From assembly GCF_030848805.1 (NCBI RefSeq), contig NC_092366.1, forward strand, positions 5,723,724 to 5,787,723: a DNA stretch of 64,000 bases, given 5' to 3'. This document shows, one piece after another, positions 27,301-43,100 of this stretch. Position 1 is the stretch's first letter, and each line of letters opens with the position of its first letter. Source of the DNA: Temnothorax longispinosus. Taxonomy: Eukaryota > Arthropoda > Insecta > Hymenoptera > Formicidae. The notes beneath the pieces were generated by a model that was given only the letters and a program-made list of their open reading frames with translations, was not told the DNA's origin and made no database searches. A program made the position numbers and the translations under genes.

Positions 27301-30300
27301 GATATTACTTTCCGCCTTAATATCTCGGTCTCACAAGCTAGAAGCTAAACGTCCTTTTCTACTTTCGCTTTTAGAACTTTGCTTTCAAAACTTTTCCCTC
27401 ATCCCTTATCCATTGCGCAAAGGTTTCCGAATGGAGTACGTCACGTAGAAAGAAAGTAATTAAGCTTCGCTTTGTGATTTATGTGGCACTAATTAATGCG
27501 GTATATCGCATCATCCAGTGGCAACCTTGAAAAATGTTGCTGCGGAAGAGAGCTTAGTCGTTATTTCACTTGTAGAGAGAACTTAAATATCAGCAGGATG
27601 ACGCGGCGGTAGCTAACTCTTCTCTTTCAGAGCAAGCATGTTTCTCTCGGTTCATGAACTGGTGACGCGATGACGAAGTATAATGACTAAAGGGGAAGTC
27701 CTTACCAGCTCTTCGTCGTTCAGCGTCGCTCGAGGTACGGCGGATGTGAGACCAGCGTTCCTCTTCGTCGCTGCCATGGTCTGAGAAAAGATAAGAATTA
27801 ATGTGCATCTGATAATGGAATAATAATGCCTGGTATCTTCCAGTCTCTCTATCGCATAAATGATAGTCCTGGGACTGAAAAAACTGAAAGGAAGAGAGAA
27901 AAAGAGATAGAGATAGAGAAAAATAGAAAGAAAAATATTAAAGAAAAGCATTAATAAAATAAATCGAGAGACGTGAAGAGACGTATGTAAATAAATGTGG
28001 AAACACGAAGAAAAATTCTTCGAAAAGTGTTATTTACAGATATTTTTCGACATCGAGATAAAAAAACGTGGCTGTTTACGAGTCACAATAAAAATAACGT
28101 TACAACGACATGGAAACGTTTCTTAGAACGACGAGAAAAACTCCAATAATGATGGTGACAAGATATATATATCTCGAAATATTTAATATTAATCAATCAA
28201 ATGTGAGTACATTTCCAAAGGAAGCAACTTAACATCGAGATTAAATTGCAACTGCCGTAGTAATGTAAAAACTTGCGAGATAGAAATAAATCCAAAGCCG
28301 AAGGGAAATCTTGTGACGTAAAAGTCTTGTGACGTAAAAGAAGCGGTGATATTACATGCCAAGTGAAATATCGATAAAGTTAAATTTTTATTTACAAGTT
28401 TTATGAAGTGAGTATAAGTGTGAGTTATGTATACACATCGAACGCTTGTAAAAAATTGTGCTGAGAGATTGTTTCACAGATGTTATGGAAAGCGCTTTCC
28501 TTAGTACTCCATATTTAATACACAGTAGTAATTTTATGTAACCGGACTTTGACATTTACATATCTCGACAAACACACGCGTTTCTGAAATGCTGAAAATT
28601 TAACAAGTATCTACTGACCGCGCGTTTGAGCATACTGTATGACGAAACGTCAGAGCAGCGTATTTACTCGTGCAAACGTTTGTGGATTAATATAATATCT
28701 GTCCGATTATCTTTGCGCGTAGTCGCGTGCATGGAGAAAATTAATGCAGCGACGGTCAACAAACAAGATTGCAAGTATTAAAACTGGTAGTAAGATCCAA
28801 CTCGATGGTCTGGATTAATGCTACCGTATACCGAGACCCATGGCGGAAATTGTACTGAAGGCTAATCAAAGGCCTGAACCCTGTTTAATAAGGTCGAGTG
28901 CAGTTTCAACGTGGCGTAGATTTGCATATACGATTGGTAACGTATATACATATGTGTGTACTGTATCTAATATCGAAATTAGAACGAAGACAGCGATAGT
29001 GAGAAGGTGAAAGGCAAGAGTCAAGAAGCGAATTGAGCGGAAATCCTAGGAGATATGTAAATCAGTTGGTAGAAGACGAGAGTGAGAGAGAGAGACACAA
29101 AGAGTGTGAAAGAGAGAAATAGAGATAGAGCGTGGGTGAATCTCTACGGAGAAAAAAAAATCTAATCTAATTAGCTTATAGACGTCTGATAGGTATGGTG
29201 TGCGATAGGATTTGTGGTTAGCATAGATTTTAATTAAGATATTATACACGGAGCCCCGCGAACCGTGCACGCGCCATTGTTTGATCCCGACAATCGGGCA
29301 TTTCATTCCGTACATGCTAATATCACTTTTATCGGTCATAATCCACGTATGCCGACGCGACATTGTTTTTCTAACGCGTTCCTCGATCGGACGAGGGATG
29401 CTGCGACGCGGCACGGGAGGAGGAGCACCGAGGCAATTTAATTCTGTCTCGTGTGAGAATTCCGCGCGATATCATTTTTCTTAACGATGTTATCGGGTCA
29501 TCTCCTTCGCTTCGCTTTTCTCGTTTCCTCTCGTCGAGAGGTAGAAACGAAGGAGTGAGAGGAAGAGAATCGGCGAATCAAAGAAAACTTCCGTTAAAAC
29601 GTTTAAATTTCCTGATCGAAACTTACGACTACATGTGATATTTTTATAACTATTCGTAACACGTATCTATAGCTACCAAGACACTCATGCGATATATTGA
29701 TGCTCGAACATTTCTGCATGCAGGCGAGAGACATCATAACTGTTATAAGATAAAACAAAATTAATCGTTTTTTTAATCGATAGATTGGAAATTACTCGAT
29801 GATCACATAGATCAAATTTGAATGCACGCGAAACAGATGATTATACGAGAAAAGTTTCTTCGGATCGCTAGATCGCACATCCGCGTCGTGCTTCATTCAA
29901 AAAAAAGCACAATGACAATGCGTCTCGTTGAAGTATAAACATCTCTTGTCTCTCCGACTACACGTACCGCGTTCAATTTAACGAGTCGCTGGAGACTTGA
30001 TATGCTGTTTTCTCGCATTCGATATTTTATACGCGGGAGATAGAAATTGCGTGTTTCGCAGATAACGAAATTACTCCGGTATCTATTTACTAACGAGTCG
30101 GTACACATGTAACAGTGTTATATTAAATTAGAGATGTAATCAAGAAGTTTCTACACCGCTGACTCTATTCCATCGAGAAGTTCGCGACTTTCAACGATTC
30201 GCAGCGAGGGAAGCATGCACATTCCCTTTACAGCAAGTAATCAGCAGAAAAAAAGACGTCGTAACGAATTAGAAAAGAAAAAAAAAACAGCCGAGAGCAA

Positions 30301-33300
30301 GTAACTTAACAGAGAAATGTAAATCGCGTAGAACAAACGAAGGAATGTAAATCAAAGAAAAAGTAACAGTATACACAGCTAGTGAGAATAAAGACGAATT
30401 AAAAATTTACATGCAAACATTCGAACAAGCTTTTAATTGACTTGGCTAAGGAGGCATTTAATTTGTACCTTCAAGACCTGGAGGTAGAGTTTTTGAGATT
30501 TTTTGAGAGGTTTTTTTCAGTGAGTGGTTTTGTTTTTTTCAGGTGTTCAGGTGGATACAACAACGGGCGCCACAGAGAACAAACAAAGAAAATAGCATTA
30601 TATGCCGATTAGTAAGTGTATCACTTGCAATTCCTTCTTTTTTTTTTTTTGTTAAATTACGATATAGATATAGATGTTTTAAAAGTTAGACACAAGAGAG
30701 GCACAAAGACGATGTTAACGGATTGTTAATTAGGATTGATTCATCACGAAGAGATAATTGCGTGATATAAAAACATGAAAAATAATGTAATTTTCTTGCA
30801 ATCAAGATATTACATCAAGTTTCGACAATGACAAATACTTTGTAATTTTAGAAATTTATATCTCCGTGGTGAATTTAAACGACCGAAATTACTGGGCGAT
30901 AATCGCGTTTTACACGTGGTCAGTCAATTTCGTTCGTTCGACGACCGATGCAGGCGATGCGTGGTTCGCCAATGCTATTGCAATTTTTTCTGGCGAATAA
31001 CGCAAACGTTTTTGCGGTTATGACCCAGTAATCTTTTCACGCTTTTTGTGGACTGCCAGGACATTTTTATTCATGTGACGATACCGCATGAAAATATACT
31101 TCACGTCGCGAGACTTCAGGATTTCAGGATTAGATGAGATATGCACAACAATTATATGTAAACCGTTAACATTAAACAGGGAGACAAACATACAGGAAGA
31201 CAGACATCGGATACCGGGATCTAAAGGTGATCGAGGATATCTATATTCGGGACCGGAGTGCTATGCTACCTGCAAGAGGAAAGGTAGAATTGGTGAATCT
31301 TCTTTTTTTTTGACACTGAATTCATAGGAAAATGTAATCGAGGTACTTAAGTAATCTCGAGTCTACAATTTTCAAAATGGGACGCGTTAAATGTATCATA
31401 CGGATTAACTGAAAAATCTAATTTTCTATTATTTTGCTCTGATGAAAATTACATTTTGCTGCCAACGCTTCACTTTCCCAGTGTTAAATTAAATCACGTT
31501 TTCCGCGACACACTTATCCCTGCTAGGCGCTTTTCTCTGGAGCGCGATCGATAAACTACTTAAGAATTTCATTTAAAGTATCACGCACTAGTTGCACACG
31601 CGAGCCTTTTACCCTGCAATGGCATCCATGACGTAGACAAGACATATTTATTATGGTTTCGAGCACGTGCGTCACTCTTCTTTGAGTGATCGTTTACCGA
31701 TCACAGGTGACCCCTGTGCATACGTGTGAATCAGATATATGGGATTTACATTTTAACGCCGATTCCGAACGGCTTTCTATACAGAGAGGTTTTCCCGGGA
31801 AAGACGCGCGTCATTATCGTGTATACAATAATCGAGCTGCAGCAAGCGTGCCGCTTTATAAACTACTCATCGCTTTATACTTCTTCTTTCTCTTCTTTTT
31901 TAAATAAAATTCGATTGGCTATTTTTACCAATTTATTGGTTGAAAAACACAATCGCGGAGTGATTTACTTAAAAGGGTTTGCGACTACTTGTCTTTATTC
32001 CGCACACTGTTTATACGGCAAGCGGAATAAATCGTTGCGAATATATCGATGACTAATCCGAATTTCAAATCGCGAGTTTCCTAGTATTTTCGATCGACCG
32101 ATTGAAGATAAAGGCACGAGTATACGAGCCGCATCAGCGAATTGCGAATTTAAAGTCTGCGGGAATGCTTTGATCGATTTGCTTAATCGTCATTTGCGCG
32201 ATTATATTTGTTAAGTTTTGTTGAAATAATAATTGAAACCTCTCAGCCGTATTATTCATATTTGACGAATAAATGAATTTTATTTTATTCACTTGTATAT
32301 TGACGGATATATTTAGGACATTAATGGCGTAATTATCGGACTATGAAACGTAATGTCTTTTTTATTTGGGAATTTCAGGGGAAAAAAGGAAATGACACGT
32401 GAGAGGAAATATTTCGTTAGATTTGCTCGTTGGCGCTTTGCGATGGCTTTTAGAAAAATTAGCGATTTAATTCGTCGCAGAAAACGACGTAACACTGAAA
32501 CGTAAAACACGTAATTAGGTCACGACGAGATACACGTTTGTTACGAACCGCATCGGAAGATCTCCCGCATCGTCTTGAAATTTAAAGGGAAATGTTTTTC
32601 ATGTCTTTTAATTCTTTTGGCTTTCGTTTTACGGCAGATCCTCGGATGCGTCGTGCATGATACACAAAATTAGATCTCGCGACGAAGGTATTTTAAGTCA
32701 TCGTCGTCGCCGTCGTCTCGCGAGATGGAAATGAAGTTAGAGAAGAAGCGATGGCTGTTTTGTAATCGAGAGAACGTAGCCGTTGCGTTTCCGCAGCCGT
32801 TGGATGACAAACTAATTAAGCTCCAGGTATATAACTTTCAGTTATAATTTTCCGCTGCGTTCACTAATATATTCATAAAAGAAGTTGACAGAGGGACAGA
32901 ACACGAAGTTGGTCCTGGCGCAGCTTTTTCCTTGGAAACGCGGCAAGATAAATAGAACGCGAAGCGACGATGTTGCCCGTGGTCGTTGGGTATGTATCAG
33001 CAAGCGTATTAGCATAATCGACCGCACGTGCCGCCCGATTGATCGGTTGTCGAATATCGGTTCATATTTTATATGTCACCAATTCGACCCTCGAACCGGC
33101 GCATCTCACAAATGGATTTACCACGTTCGCCAATAATATCTCACCCCTGGTTTCCTCATGGCGGTTTATACGTGTAAACTGAATACGTATAAATATATAA
33201 AATATTCCGTGGAAATAATGCTATCTAAAAAAGGCATGTTAATTTTTAAAAATTCCCGTGTCTGTATACCGCATCGGAGAACTTTTAAGGTTATAATTTA

Positions 33301-34059
33301 TACGCTGTTGTTCGGTGGGCTCGATCACGTATTTCGCGTGGGCATCGCCAACAGTGTGCACACGCTGCACACATCCGCGGTAATTAATTTTATAGCTCTG
33401 TTTTAGTCTGCCGGTGCAAACGTAGAACACAAACTCGCAAAGCGTACCAAAGGAGCCGCGCGTTAAAATTCTAAAATGCCAGGACGTATCAAGAGATAGC
33501 CTCGAGCTAGTTGGGCGAATTAATTAAACTCAGCTGGCCGCATAATCGGCCACGGAGATCGAGAGAGGTCAAATTCGGTGCTGTGCTGCGCGGAAGTGGA
33601 GAAGACTGCGTTTTTTTAGCTAGCATTAGAAAATTTAGAAATAGATCTCAACGACCACGGTCAAAGAGAACGACGACGATGACGACGACATCGATAACGA
33701 CGGCGACAACAACGAGAACGTTTCGTCGGATCCGATAATTATTTCCGACGAATATATATGTATGGACACGGTCCAGGCAATGTACATATATGTATGTGTG
33801 TACACGGTGTACTTATACATATGTATAGATATCGCGGAGACAATGACGGGACGGTGTTAATGGGCAATCGGCTACCTACCAGCTCGGAAACCAATGGTAT
33901 CGACTTCCGGCGCGGTCGAATGTCCGGCATGCTGTCGATGGTGCTGTAGAAGGGATTGTCGCCTGGATGTCTGGAACAGAAAAGATTTCGGAAGCTGCAT
34001 CAGCACGAGTCTGAGATTGCGTCCATCTCCTGCTTGAACAGTTTGTGCTAAACTTGCAG

Positions 34060-34111
<52 letters not shown>

Positions 34112-37100
34112 GTTTTATATATTTTTTAATCGTTATTATTAATACTTATAATCGCGTGCTATTAGTACTTATTATGAGATTATATTTGTTCGAACTATGT
34201 TTTGCAAGTATAATTTTTAAATATAAATATAATGAGTTTTAAAAATTTAAATTTCAAGAATCAATTGAAAATTCAAATGTTTGAATAGTATAGATAAAAA
34301 AGAAGTGAGCATCGACAAAGCGTTTGCAAGTTGAATCTAAGATCGATTCCATGTGGATTGGAAATGAACTGAACTTTCAAATCAAACTGCAGGTTTAAGT
34401 TAGCCATATAGTTCTAGTCGAGATCTCTTCGTGCAATTCAGGATGTTCGAAAATCTCCTGGAAGCACAATGGAAATTTCGTGCTCGTTAGAAAGTTTTTA
34501 GAAAATCCAAGTTTCCGTGAGTTTAAATCTGTTCTTCACTGCATTATCGTAAGAATAAAATTATATTAGGAATTTTTCATCGATTTTCACGCGGTTTTTT
34601 TATTCCTGACAAATTATTTATAAGTTTCTATATCTCGAGAAATATCGCGATAAAATGTACGAAATAGGATAAGCCGTAAACTTATTTGACATCAGCGATA
34701 CATTTTATAATATTAAATCTGCTTTTACAAGAACTCGTTAAAAATGACACGTTAAGTATCTGTCCGATATAATAATCTATAAAATATAGGTAACGCTGTT
34801 ACAAAGATCTCGATTTTTAGAAAAATGACAGCAAAAGTAAAGCGAGCATCTGGGTTTTCCTAAGATCTAAGAGCCACTTACGTGATTCATTTTTTTTTAT
34901 ATGTCGAATAATGACACCGTGAAATACATTACCACTCATGCGATTCAAAATGGAAATTTATTGGAAATACTGATGTGTAACCGTGAATTGAAAGAAATTT
35001 TATCAATGTGTTCATATCCCATCTTCCATTTGACACATAAAAATGACATGTGTTGAATCATCCCTCAAGAAAATCGATATATATATTTCTCCGTTTTTTT
35101 TATGTACAAAATTTATTTTTTATACTTCATATTTAATTAAATAAAAATGCGATGAGGAAAAGGAATTACATATACATATGTAAATTTCATATATTATATA
35201 ATATTATTATGTGTGGGTGAAGATACCAACAATGACACGGTTTTAAAACTGCAATGATGCTTCGCAGATATATATGAAATCTGTATGCATTTCAAATTGA
35301 AATTGATGCGGTACGAGTATAATTATAGGATTAAAAGCTTAATTGAGGAAATGACGGAAATGTACTCACCCGTTCGCTCGTCCACCGGATTCGCCGCCCG
35401 GTCCGCTGCCGTTCTAACAAACAAAAAAACAAGTTTATTAAAAACAAGCTCGGTAACAGTTCAAAAAACGAAATGGAGGGCGCGCAATGCCGATCTCGTG
35501 AACGCAATATGTGGCGCAGGGTCATTTTTTTTTCATTTTCGCATAATTACAGTCTTAGATAAAGGACGCGCGGCCATGGAATGACGCGAGCAAGAATAAC
35601 GATGATACGAGGCGCGATCGATTTTGAAAATTCTCATTCTCTTCGTGCTCAAAGCGACAGATATTCTACAATAATAACGGCTCGGCTTCGGTTGGATATT
35701 ACAATACCGCAAGATGAATTCCTCTCTTTGATTTCCGTGGCCGCGCGCGCACGCACAATGCTCTGTCTCGTTCTGAATCGTTTTGTTATCTAAGGGAGAA
35801 ATTACGAATGGAGAAAAATGAGATGGACACAGAGGAAATTGCTAGATGACATGGGGAAACATTATGAAATAGCTGCGTCGGTCGGTAGAATAGAGGAAAG
35901 GGAGAGGGCTATCATTCGCGCATGATTTTGAAAAACCTCCGTCCCTCCGGTTGCGGAGAGTCGACTTCTTCACCCTTCCTTTCTTCTCCCGACCGCTTGA
36001 TTTAGATTCAGGACTTCCTTCACCCGGTACCACTGGGGTCGCTTCGTCCGTCTTCGCACTCGCAGCTGCATTTTCCTCCTCGCCCATCTATTGTTCCTCG
36101 CATCGCAAATCTCTCCGTCGATTGCATCGATGTAAACGTACTCTCTGTCTCTGCCTCTCTCTCTCTCTCTCTTTCTCTCACACACAATCCAACTACGAAC
36201 CACCACCTTCCGTTTAATCCCTTTCTCGTTCGTCGGACAGGTCGAACCCATTCTCGTCTCGCTTGTCGCCATTAATCAACCTTCGGCCCGCCGGTGACCT
36301 CGAAGAAGCACCGGCATTTTGTCGTCTGTCAGCTGGTCGGATTCATGGTTCGATCGTTCGTACGGTGGACTCGCGATAAATTCTGTTGGTCCGAGTTTTC
36401 GTGCCTTTACTAGTCCCGAGGTCCTGACCCTCCTCCATACTGGTCCTCTTCGCATCAGGCTCCTCTCGGTCTTAACTGTGGTTCCCGTCATAGTAACGAT
36501 TTTTCTCAATAAGGATTCGGCTCTCCGAGTCGCGAAAATCTCGAGGACTAATCGATACCTGCCGCCGAAGAGAAAGGGATATATATATGTGTATCAGCAA
36601 CTGACATGTTGGATGCTGTTCACGCTTCTTTCATTTTCTCGAGCATCTGTCTTTCCCACCTTCGTTTTTGCTCTCCTACGCTCTTCGCCTACTAACCCAC
36701 GTTCGCTCGGCCGCGCGATGAAATGGAAGTTTCGGAGATAGAGTGTGTAACAGCCCGTATAAATATAATATCACGTACAATACGTCGTAAATTCTGTCAC
36801 GATAGAGATATAATATAAACTTATCGATAGCATAACAAGTGTAATAAGTATTTAGAGTTAGAGCCGCAGGTATTTCGTCCCTTAACGCTGTCTCTTTCTC
36901 CCCCACTCTCTCTCGCTACTTCCGCACTCAGTTTCTCTTCTTCATTCTCTCAAATTACAATTTCTCACTCACGTATTTGTCGCTCTTTCACTCTTTTTCT
37001 CCCACTCTCTATCGCTCGTTCTCTCTTTCTTTCAAAAACAGTTTCGCGGAAAGGGGTTCTTTTTTTCTCTGATCGCTTAAAAAGCTTAGATAACATTGGA

Positions 37101-40100
37101 GCATAATATTCGTTTCATTTTCACGTTTAATCACGAAATGGTGGCCTTTGAGAGCGTCTCGTTAGACAGAATGCGCAAATAAAGCATGAAGCGTTAATTC
37201 TCATTATCGCAATGCGCTCATATATGAATTTGCATTCGTAACGAATTCGTTGGATGAGAACGTTTTAATTGACAGTAAGGATTAACGTTTGGATCGAAAA
37301 AGAAATAATTCAAAAATGCTGCGGCAGAAGCGTCATACAATAGTACGACATAAAAATGAAAGAATATATAATCATGTAGCCGTAAAATTTCGTATGAAAG
37401 AGGTCACGCAAATAATCTCTATCATCTCACAAAGCGGGAATCGGTTTCGTCGGTGGTCCGAAAATTCACGCTGCACATTTGTGGCGTAAAATGACATTTT
37501 CTGCCAGCGAAACGATACGCAGATTAATTATTCATAATGTATATGGAATTTCGCTGCACAACGGCTAATTAGACCTGGTCGACTCATAAATTTTCGCCCC
37601 GTAGCGAAATTAGATGCGACATTTCCGATGTTACGTGACATAATTTTTGTCAACATGCGGATATTTGCGCGGTATCGGAATTAATTTATTTATTCCCGAT
37701 AGACTCGGTGACAGTCGATAAATAATACGGGATGAAAATGTAGATAATACTTGGAGACACGCTCAAAGGCAAGGAAACATACATACAACTCAATAGTAGA
37801 TACATGTCTATACAGAATATAGTATCGCTTCGCGAATATAATTCTGGCAAGCGTTTACACACAATTAACAACAAAAACCTAACCGCGTATGTAATTGTGT
37901 CTGTATGTGTATCTGCATCTGTGTTATCTCATTACTCTCTAACAAGTTTTTCTTTTATCTATTAGGCCTTAACAATGTATTTTGCTTTAATTCGCTTAGA
38001 CACTAGTCGTCAATTGACGGTGCTATTCGCTAAGTTGATAAGCCTTAAGAAACCTTCGCTGTACTACATCGATCGACGAAGGGGCGAGCACCTTCGCGCC
38101 CGCCCCTCCTGTTAATGATATGACATTTAATGAAACGATATCGGATGATATGCAGGTGCGATTTTAAGGGGGCTGCCTACTCGTCGAGACTCTGTGATTT
38201 GCGAAATTGAAACGTCGGGGGCAACGTGTAGTTAAGTATGTCGAATGATTCTTTCAGTTTTTAGTAGACTGTATGATGTCGAGTATCTCGACAGCCATCG
38301 GCTGAAAGCCAGATCGCACTATTTTCACGAGCAAACTGTTCTTCTTGGCATCGAACTGGATCGGGGTCGCGGAAAAATTTATGCGAAACTTCGCCGTCGT
38401 CTCGTCCCGACGAGAAGACACACTCACGATAAAGCTCTCCGCTCTGTGCTCCGTATCCTGGGTTTTACCCGCGGCCAACGCGTGTACCTCACGAAAATAT
38501 GTATGAAAGAGAAACTTCTTTTACCGATTTGCGCAAATTATTCCTACGTGTATGTCAACTATATAGTCGGCAAATGAGACTGTTAGATATTATCAGTTCT
38601 ATAATATTGCGGTAATTTCTCTCTCGTTTCACCCACTTATCACGTCGTCAATTAATTAGGAAACTCATTATAGAGATACTCTAGGAAAGATCAACATCTA
38701 ATGCGTGTGATATGTAAATATGCAATACGTGGTGACATGTGTGATTTGAGCGATACGTAATACTTGCAAATATCACTTCGGCATAATATACGTAGTGGAC
38801 GTTGATGATTTGCGATGATAAAACGTCGGAATTTCGGCAGGCTTTGTAATTTTTGCAATTTAACGGGAATAAAATACGTCATGTGAAAAACGCGACCAGT
38901 TCATTTTCGCTTCTGCGTAAAGATTCCGATAATAGCTGGCGTGGCTCACTTACGAATTCAAGGTCTACGCTACGACGAGGAGCCATTAGCCAACGAAAAT
39001 ACTTGAGCATGCGAAACTACGCTTTTATGCGACTCTCAAGGAGAGAGAAAACGTCGCGATTGGAAGTTGATTGTACAGTCGCGTTGCGTATAAAAGTTAC
39101 GAGTCATTGGAATAGATTTCCCGTGGGTCCCCATATTCGGGAAATGAATGGATCCGATTGTCGCATATGTACGAAAGTGCGCGCATGTCGGTGATTAATG
39201 GAAATGGAAATGGGGCAAGTTACAAGGGAAAGCTAATACACCCCTAGGAAGAAGGCTGGTCCAGGAAACGTTCATATACCGTTTACGTATGCATGCGATG
39301 TGCACGTGCTTTTGCATAAAAGCCAATTCTGCGCTGTGTCCCGGTACCCCCATCAACCTGCTGAGTACGCGAACAAGTGCATACGCATAAAAAATATACT
39401 GTAAGCTGTAAAGTTTAGACTGAAACAATGGAACTTGGACGAAGACCGTCGAAATTCCGGATTCCTTACGATATGTATGAATACAGCCGTGATTTATGAA
39501 TATGTATGCATTATTATGAGTGATTATAATAATGTTGATTTCGTTATGATATACAAGATAATTATGAATAGACAAATAATTTTATATAATAGAAAATAAC
39601 TCTAATAGACCGGATTTTCCAGAAAAAGTTCTGCACGCGAATTTCGAAGGATTAACGATAATGTCGATAATTAATTGAATTAATCGATTCCTCGTGAGGT
39701 GATACGCGAGTAAATTCCCGTAAGTGTTTCGACGTCAGTCGAAAACTGGAAATGGCCGCAGGTAACCAGAGGCATTTCGCCCGGTGTGTCTATGTATCTA
39801 ACGTGTGTATATGTGTAACTCTGTGGTATAACATGGACACCGTGTACGTGTAGGTATGCATATGCGATTTCTGCGAATGATATGTCGAGCTGTATGTGTG
39901 ACGATAATAGCATGGTGTGCGCCTAACTGTGCTAGCGGCCAAGTTGTAGACCCGCGCTGCGTGGCAACCTAATCCCACGTTCGCCTAATCATCCCACAGC
40001 TCACCGCGATTTATCTTAAACTTCCGCTTCCGCACGTGGATACGTATACGTATAGTAATACCCGATTCGCCCGTCGTAAATTATCATTATAGTCCGTATC

Positions 40101-43100
40101 CGTTGCGTCGCGAGCACCTTTATTGTTGCACCAATAATCTTAATTATAACGGGATATGTATTTGGGATACCCTCTCTCTCTTGAAATCGCCTCTGTAAAT
40201 AGGGCGACGTTGTCTGAACACATGTAAGAACACAGAAATATATTCCGCGCAAGAGGAAAGAAAGAAACTAGAAAGACCATCTTATGTGTTAATTTCGGGT
40301 CGTAAAAAAAAAGTCTTTTTACACGCTCAACAATTTGTTCGCGTCTATTATACATCGAGTCTGCATAATCGTTGCAGACGATGTTGCGCAACATTCGAAA
40401 GACATTAATATCCGTGTCTGCGTGACACGACACCCTTTGTGCCTCCCTCTTGCGTCATGCGTTTAATGTTCCGTGTAATTTTGATGCGTCTGCATTATCA
40501 CTGTGGATTCGAGATAATTATTCACGAACGGTTGCCCGCAATGAATTGCAAGATGGCAATAAATGAGGAGTACGATTAGTCGTCAGACGTGATTCTAGGT
40601 GTTCTCCTGAAGCCAGACGCCGTCAAGAGTTGTTGGGAGATGAGCCAGAAGTAATCTGTGTGACTGGCGAATTAATTTGAGAGTTCTGTGGGGGTGAATT
40701 GAGCCCCAGTCTGTTTATATATATCTCTACCTTCTTAATATCTTTCGGATAAAATAAATTTTTTTATTGCCGAGCAAGTGAAGGTGAATTTTTATTACAG
40801 TGCTTTTATTACGAGTTGTCTCCTCACGTTTCTGTACAATATCAAATCCGATATTTTCATGTGTCGTAAAATTCCCCGTATATTTCTTTATAGTTTTGGA
40901 TCCTTTTGACGTGCACGCGATATATCAGGGCTGAACTTCCCCATTCGGCATGACTAATGGATTAACTAAGTTGAATGCACCAAAGGCGTAACGCGCATGC
41001 AACTTCCAGCACGGAGTAACTTGCAGTTATGGAGATGCTGAATGCGTGACAGTTGCTCGTGATCTTATTACGCTCCCTCCGCAGTGAGGGAAGATATTGG
41101 ATGAATCACGGCAAGACCGAGACACGTCAAGGGGATATTTGTTAATGTCGTTCAATTGCACTCGCAATTTGTATCTCTTTGACATTTCTCTAGAGACACG
41201 CGAAAGAAAATGCGTCGCCTTTCGCTTTTGTCCGTGTTATATATACGTTCCATCGTTCTTCACGCTCTTCACGAGATATATTCCGCAAAATTACCGCCCT
41301 TACAGGCCACGCATTTATTTTCTTAAAGACTAACCCAGATGTGACCCTCTTGGCATACATCACGACATTTTTTACTCTATTTCACGACTACGTATCTATT
41401 ACCGTGGCGACAAAATAGTTTTCTTCCCACGCGAAGGACACCGTTAGAATGTTTCACCGGACGTGAAACTTCTCCTTGAACCTTTGCCCGGCATCGAAGT
41501 GTCTTTCTATAAAATTGCCATTAATGGATCTTAATTGTATCCTAACGAACTTCGTTATATTTTACTAGCTGCGAGCAAACTTTTACGTCATTAAATATAA
41601 AATAAATCTACCGGGGTATAAGTATCAAATTGCTCTTTTACCTCCCGGCTCGAGAACTTTCAGAAAACGATATGCGTCATACTTACTTGACAGTTTTTAA
41701 AAGAATTATCTTAAAATTGAACGTCGTGCGCGCGCAAGCGGGACATTGGATTCATGTAATCGATCATTCTATTATCTCGGCTAGTTCCCGTAACGGATCG
41801 TACTAGGTCGCGCTGTCGATATATCGAAAAAAAAAATGGCAAGTTTGCGCCTGCCTGGATTGCCAGACAGATCAATTAAAATTAATCCACGCTGCCAATT
41901 GCATAGCGCAAAAATACAGAAAAATGTGAGGAATTGCGGATTAAAAAAAATGAATCAGAAATTATAACAAAACACAGGAAAATTGAATAACGTTTTGTGT
42001 CGCGCGTTAGCTCCGTCGCAAAAAATAATTTTTCGGAAACGAGAATTTTCCTCGAGATTTAGTCATTGCGTTTCATTGCGTTATAGTCTGACGTCTGACG
42101 ACTAATCTCTATTGTCTCCAATTTTCGTACAATGTTATTAAAAATTTTTCTTTTTAACGTTACCTCTAACGACAGTCCCGTTGGACATTAAAAGAAAACG
42201 AAAAGGGCCATTTTTTTTAGAGTGTGAGCTTGTGAGATGCTATGAGCTACGTTTGTTTCCCCACTTCTATTTCCCATTGTCTCGATTATCACACGAAAAC
42301 TTATACGCTACGTTTTTTTTTCGCGCTTGCCCCGCTGAAAAAACACGACTAAACATTTTGTTATAGTATTAATTGACACAAATCTACCGCGTAGGCTAGT
42401 AATATATATGTATATATACCTTCATGTATATATTTATATGCGTAAATTAGGCGAATGTGTACGTGTACGTGAGAGATGTATAGCGAAGAATTATATGATG
42501 ATATCTTTGGTATATGAGACGTGAAGTGTCTGAGAGAGCCAAGAAAAAATCGGCCTGGCGCACCATGCTCGAGCAATAACTCGACGAGAAGACGATTACG
42601 AGCGTGTATTAGACACTTATAGTGGTACCACGACAGTATACATATACAATTATTAATGACCATTACTAGGCGTCTAGTATATACTTATCTCGACGCGGAC
42701 GCGGTAGTATTCGCTCCTTTCGCATTACGCTCATATAAAAGTGAGAAACGGTAGAGAATTGGTCTTGTCGTATATTGGCCTCGTATCGCTGCCGATCTCT
42801 TTCGGGAGAACTCGCGACTCGACTGACGCGAAAACTCGACGTCGGTATTCGATCGGCCCTTTTGTTCATCAACAACTTGAGGCGGATAATATACTTGCGG
42901 CGCGGTAATTGATTTATGCGCGAGCACGAATCCGACTGCCGTTGCGTCAATCGAGTCGTTCGTTTATCTCGAAGACGATTTCACGGAACGTCGTGGAGCC
43001 AGCCGCTCGATTTTCCTTCCTCGAAGACACGCTCCGCTCGGCATAGCTCGTCCAATTAAAATCATTTGCATCGACGGATCATTCAATTAAAAAAGTATTT

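Larger units (their letters stand above)
27781..33879 (-). other. Intron 4 (6.1 kb)
   Basis: Contains purine-rich tracts (27885-27940, 29080-29131), a tandem CRE-like duplication (28309-28340) and a GAC-type trinucleotide stretch (33668-33720). No exon recognised. Confidence 0.75.

Noticed and set aside
30480..30560. Pyrimidine tract followed by CAG on the plus strand, like an acceptor
   Set aside because: No open frame follows with matching exon features, and nothing else on the plus strand supports a gene.
38254..38478. 74-codon minus-strand frame that looks somewhat protein-like
   Set aside because: It begins at TTG rather than ATG and has no recognisable homolog. Only the small embedded microexon possibility was kept, as a weak finding.
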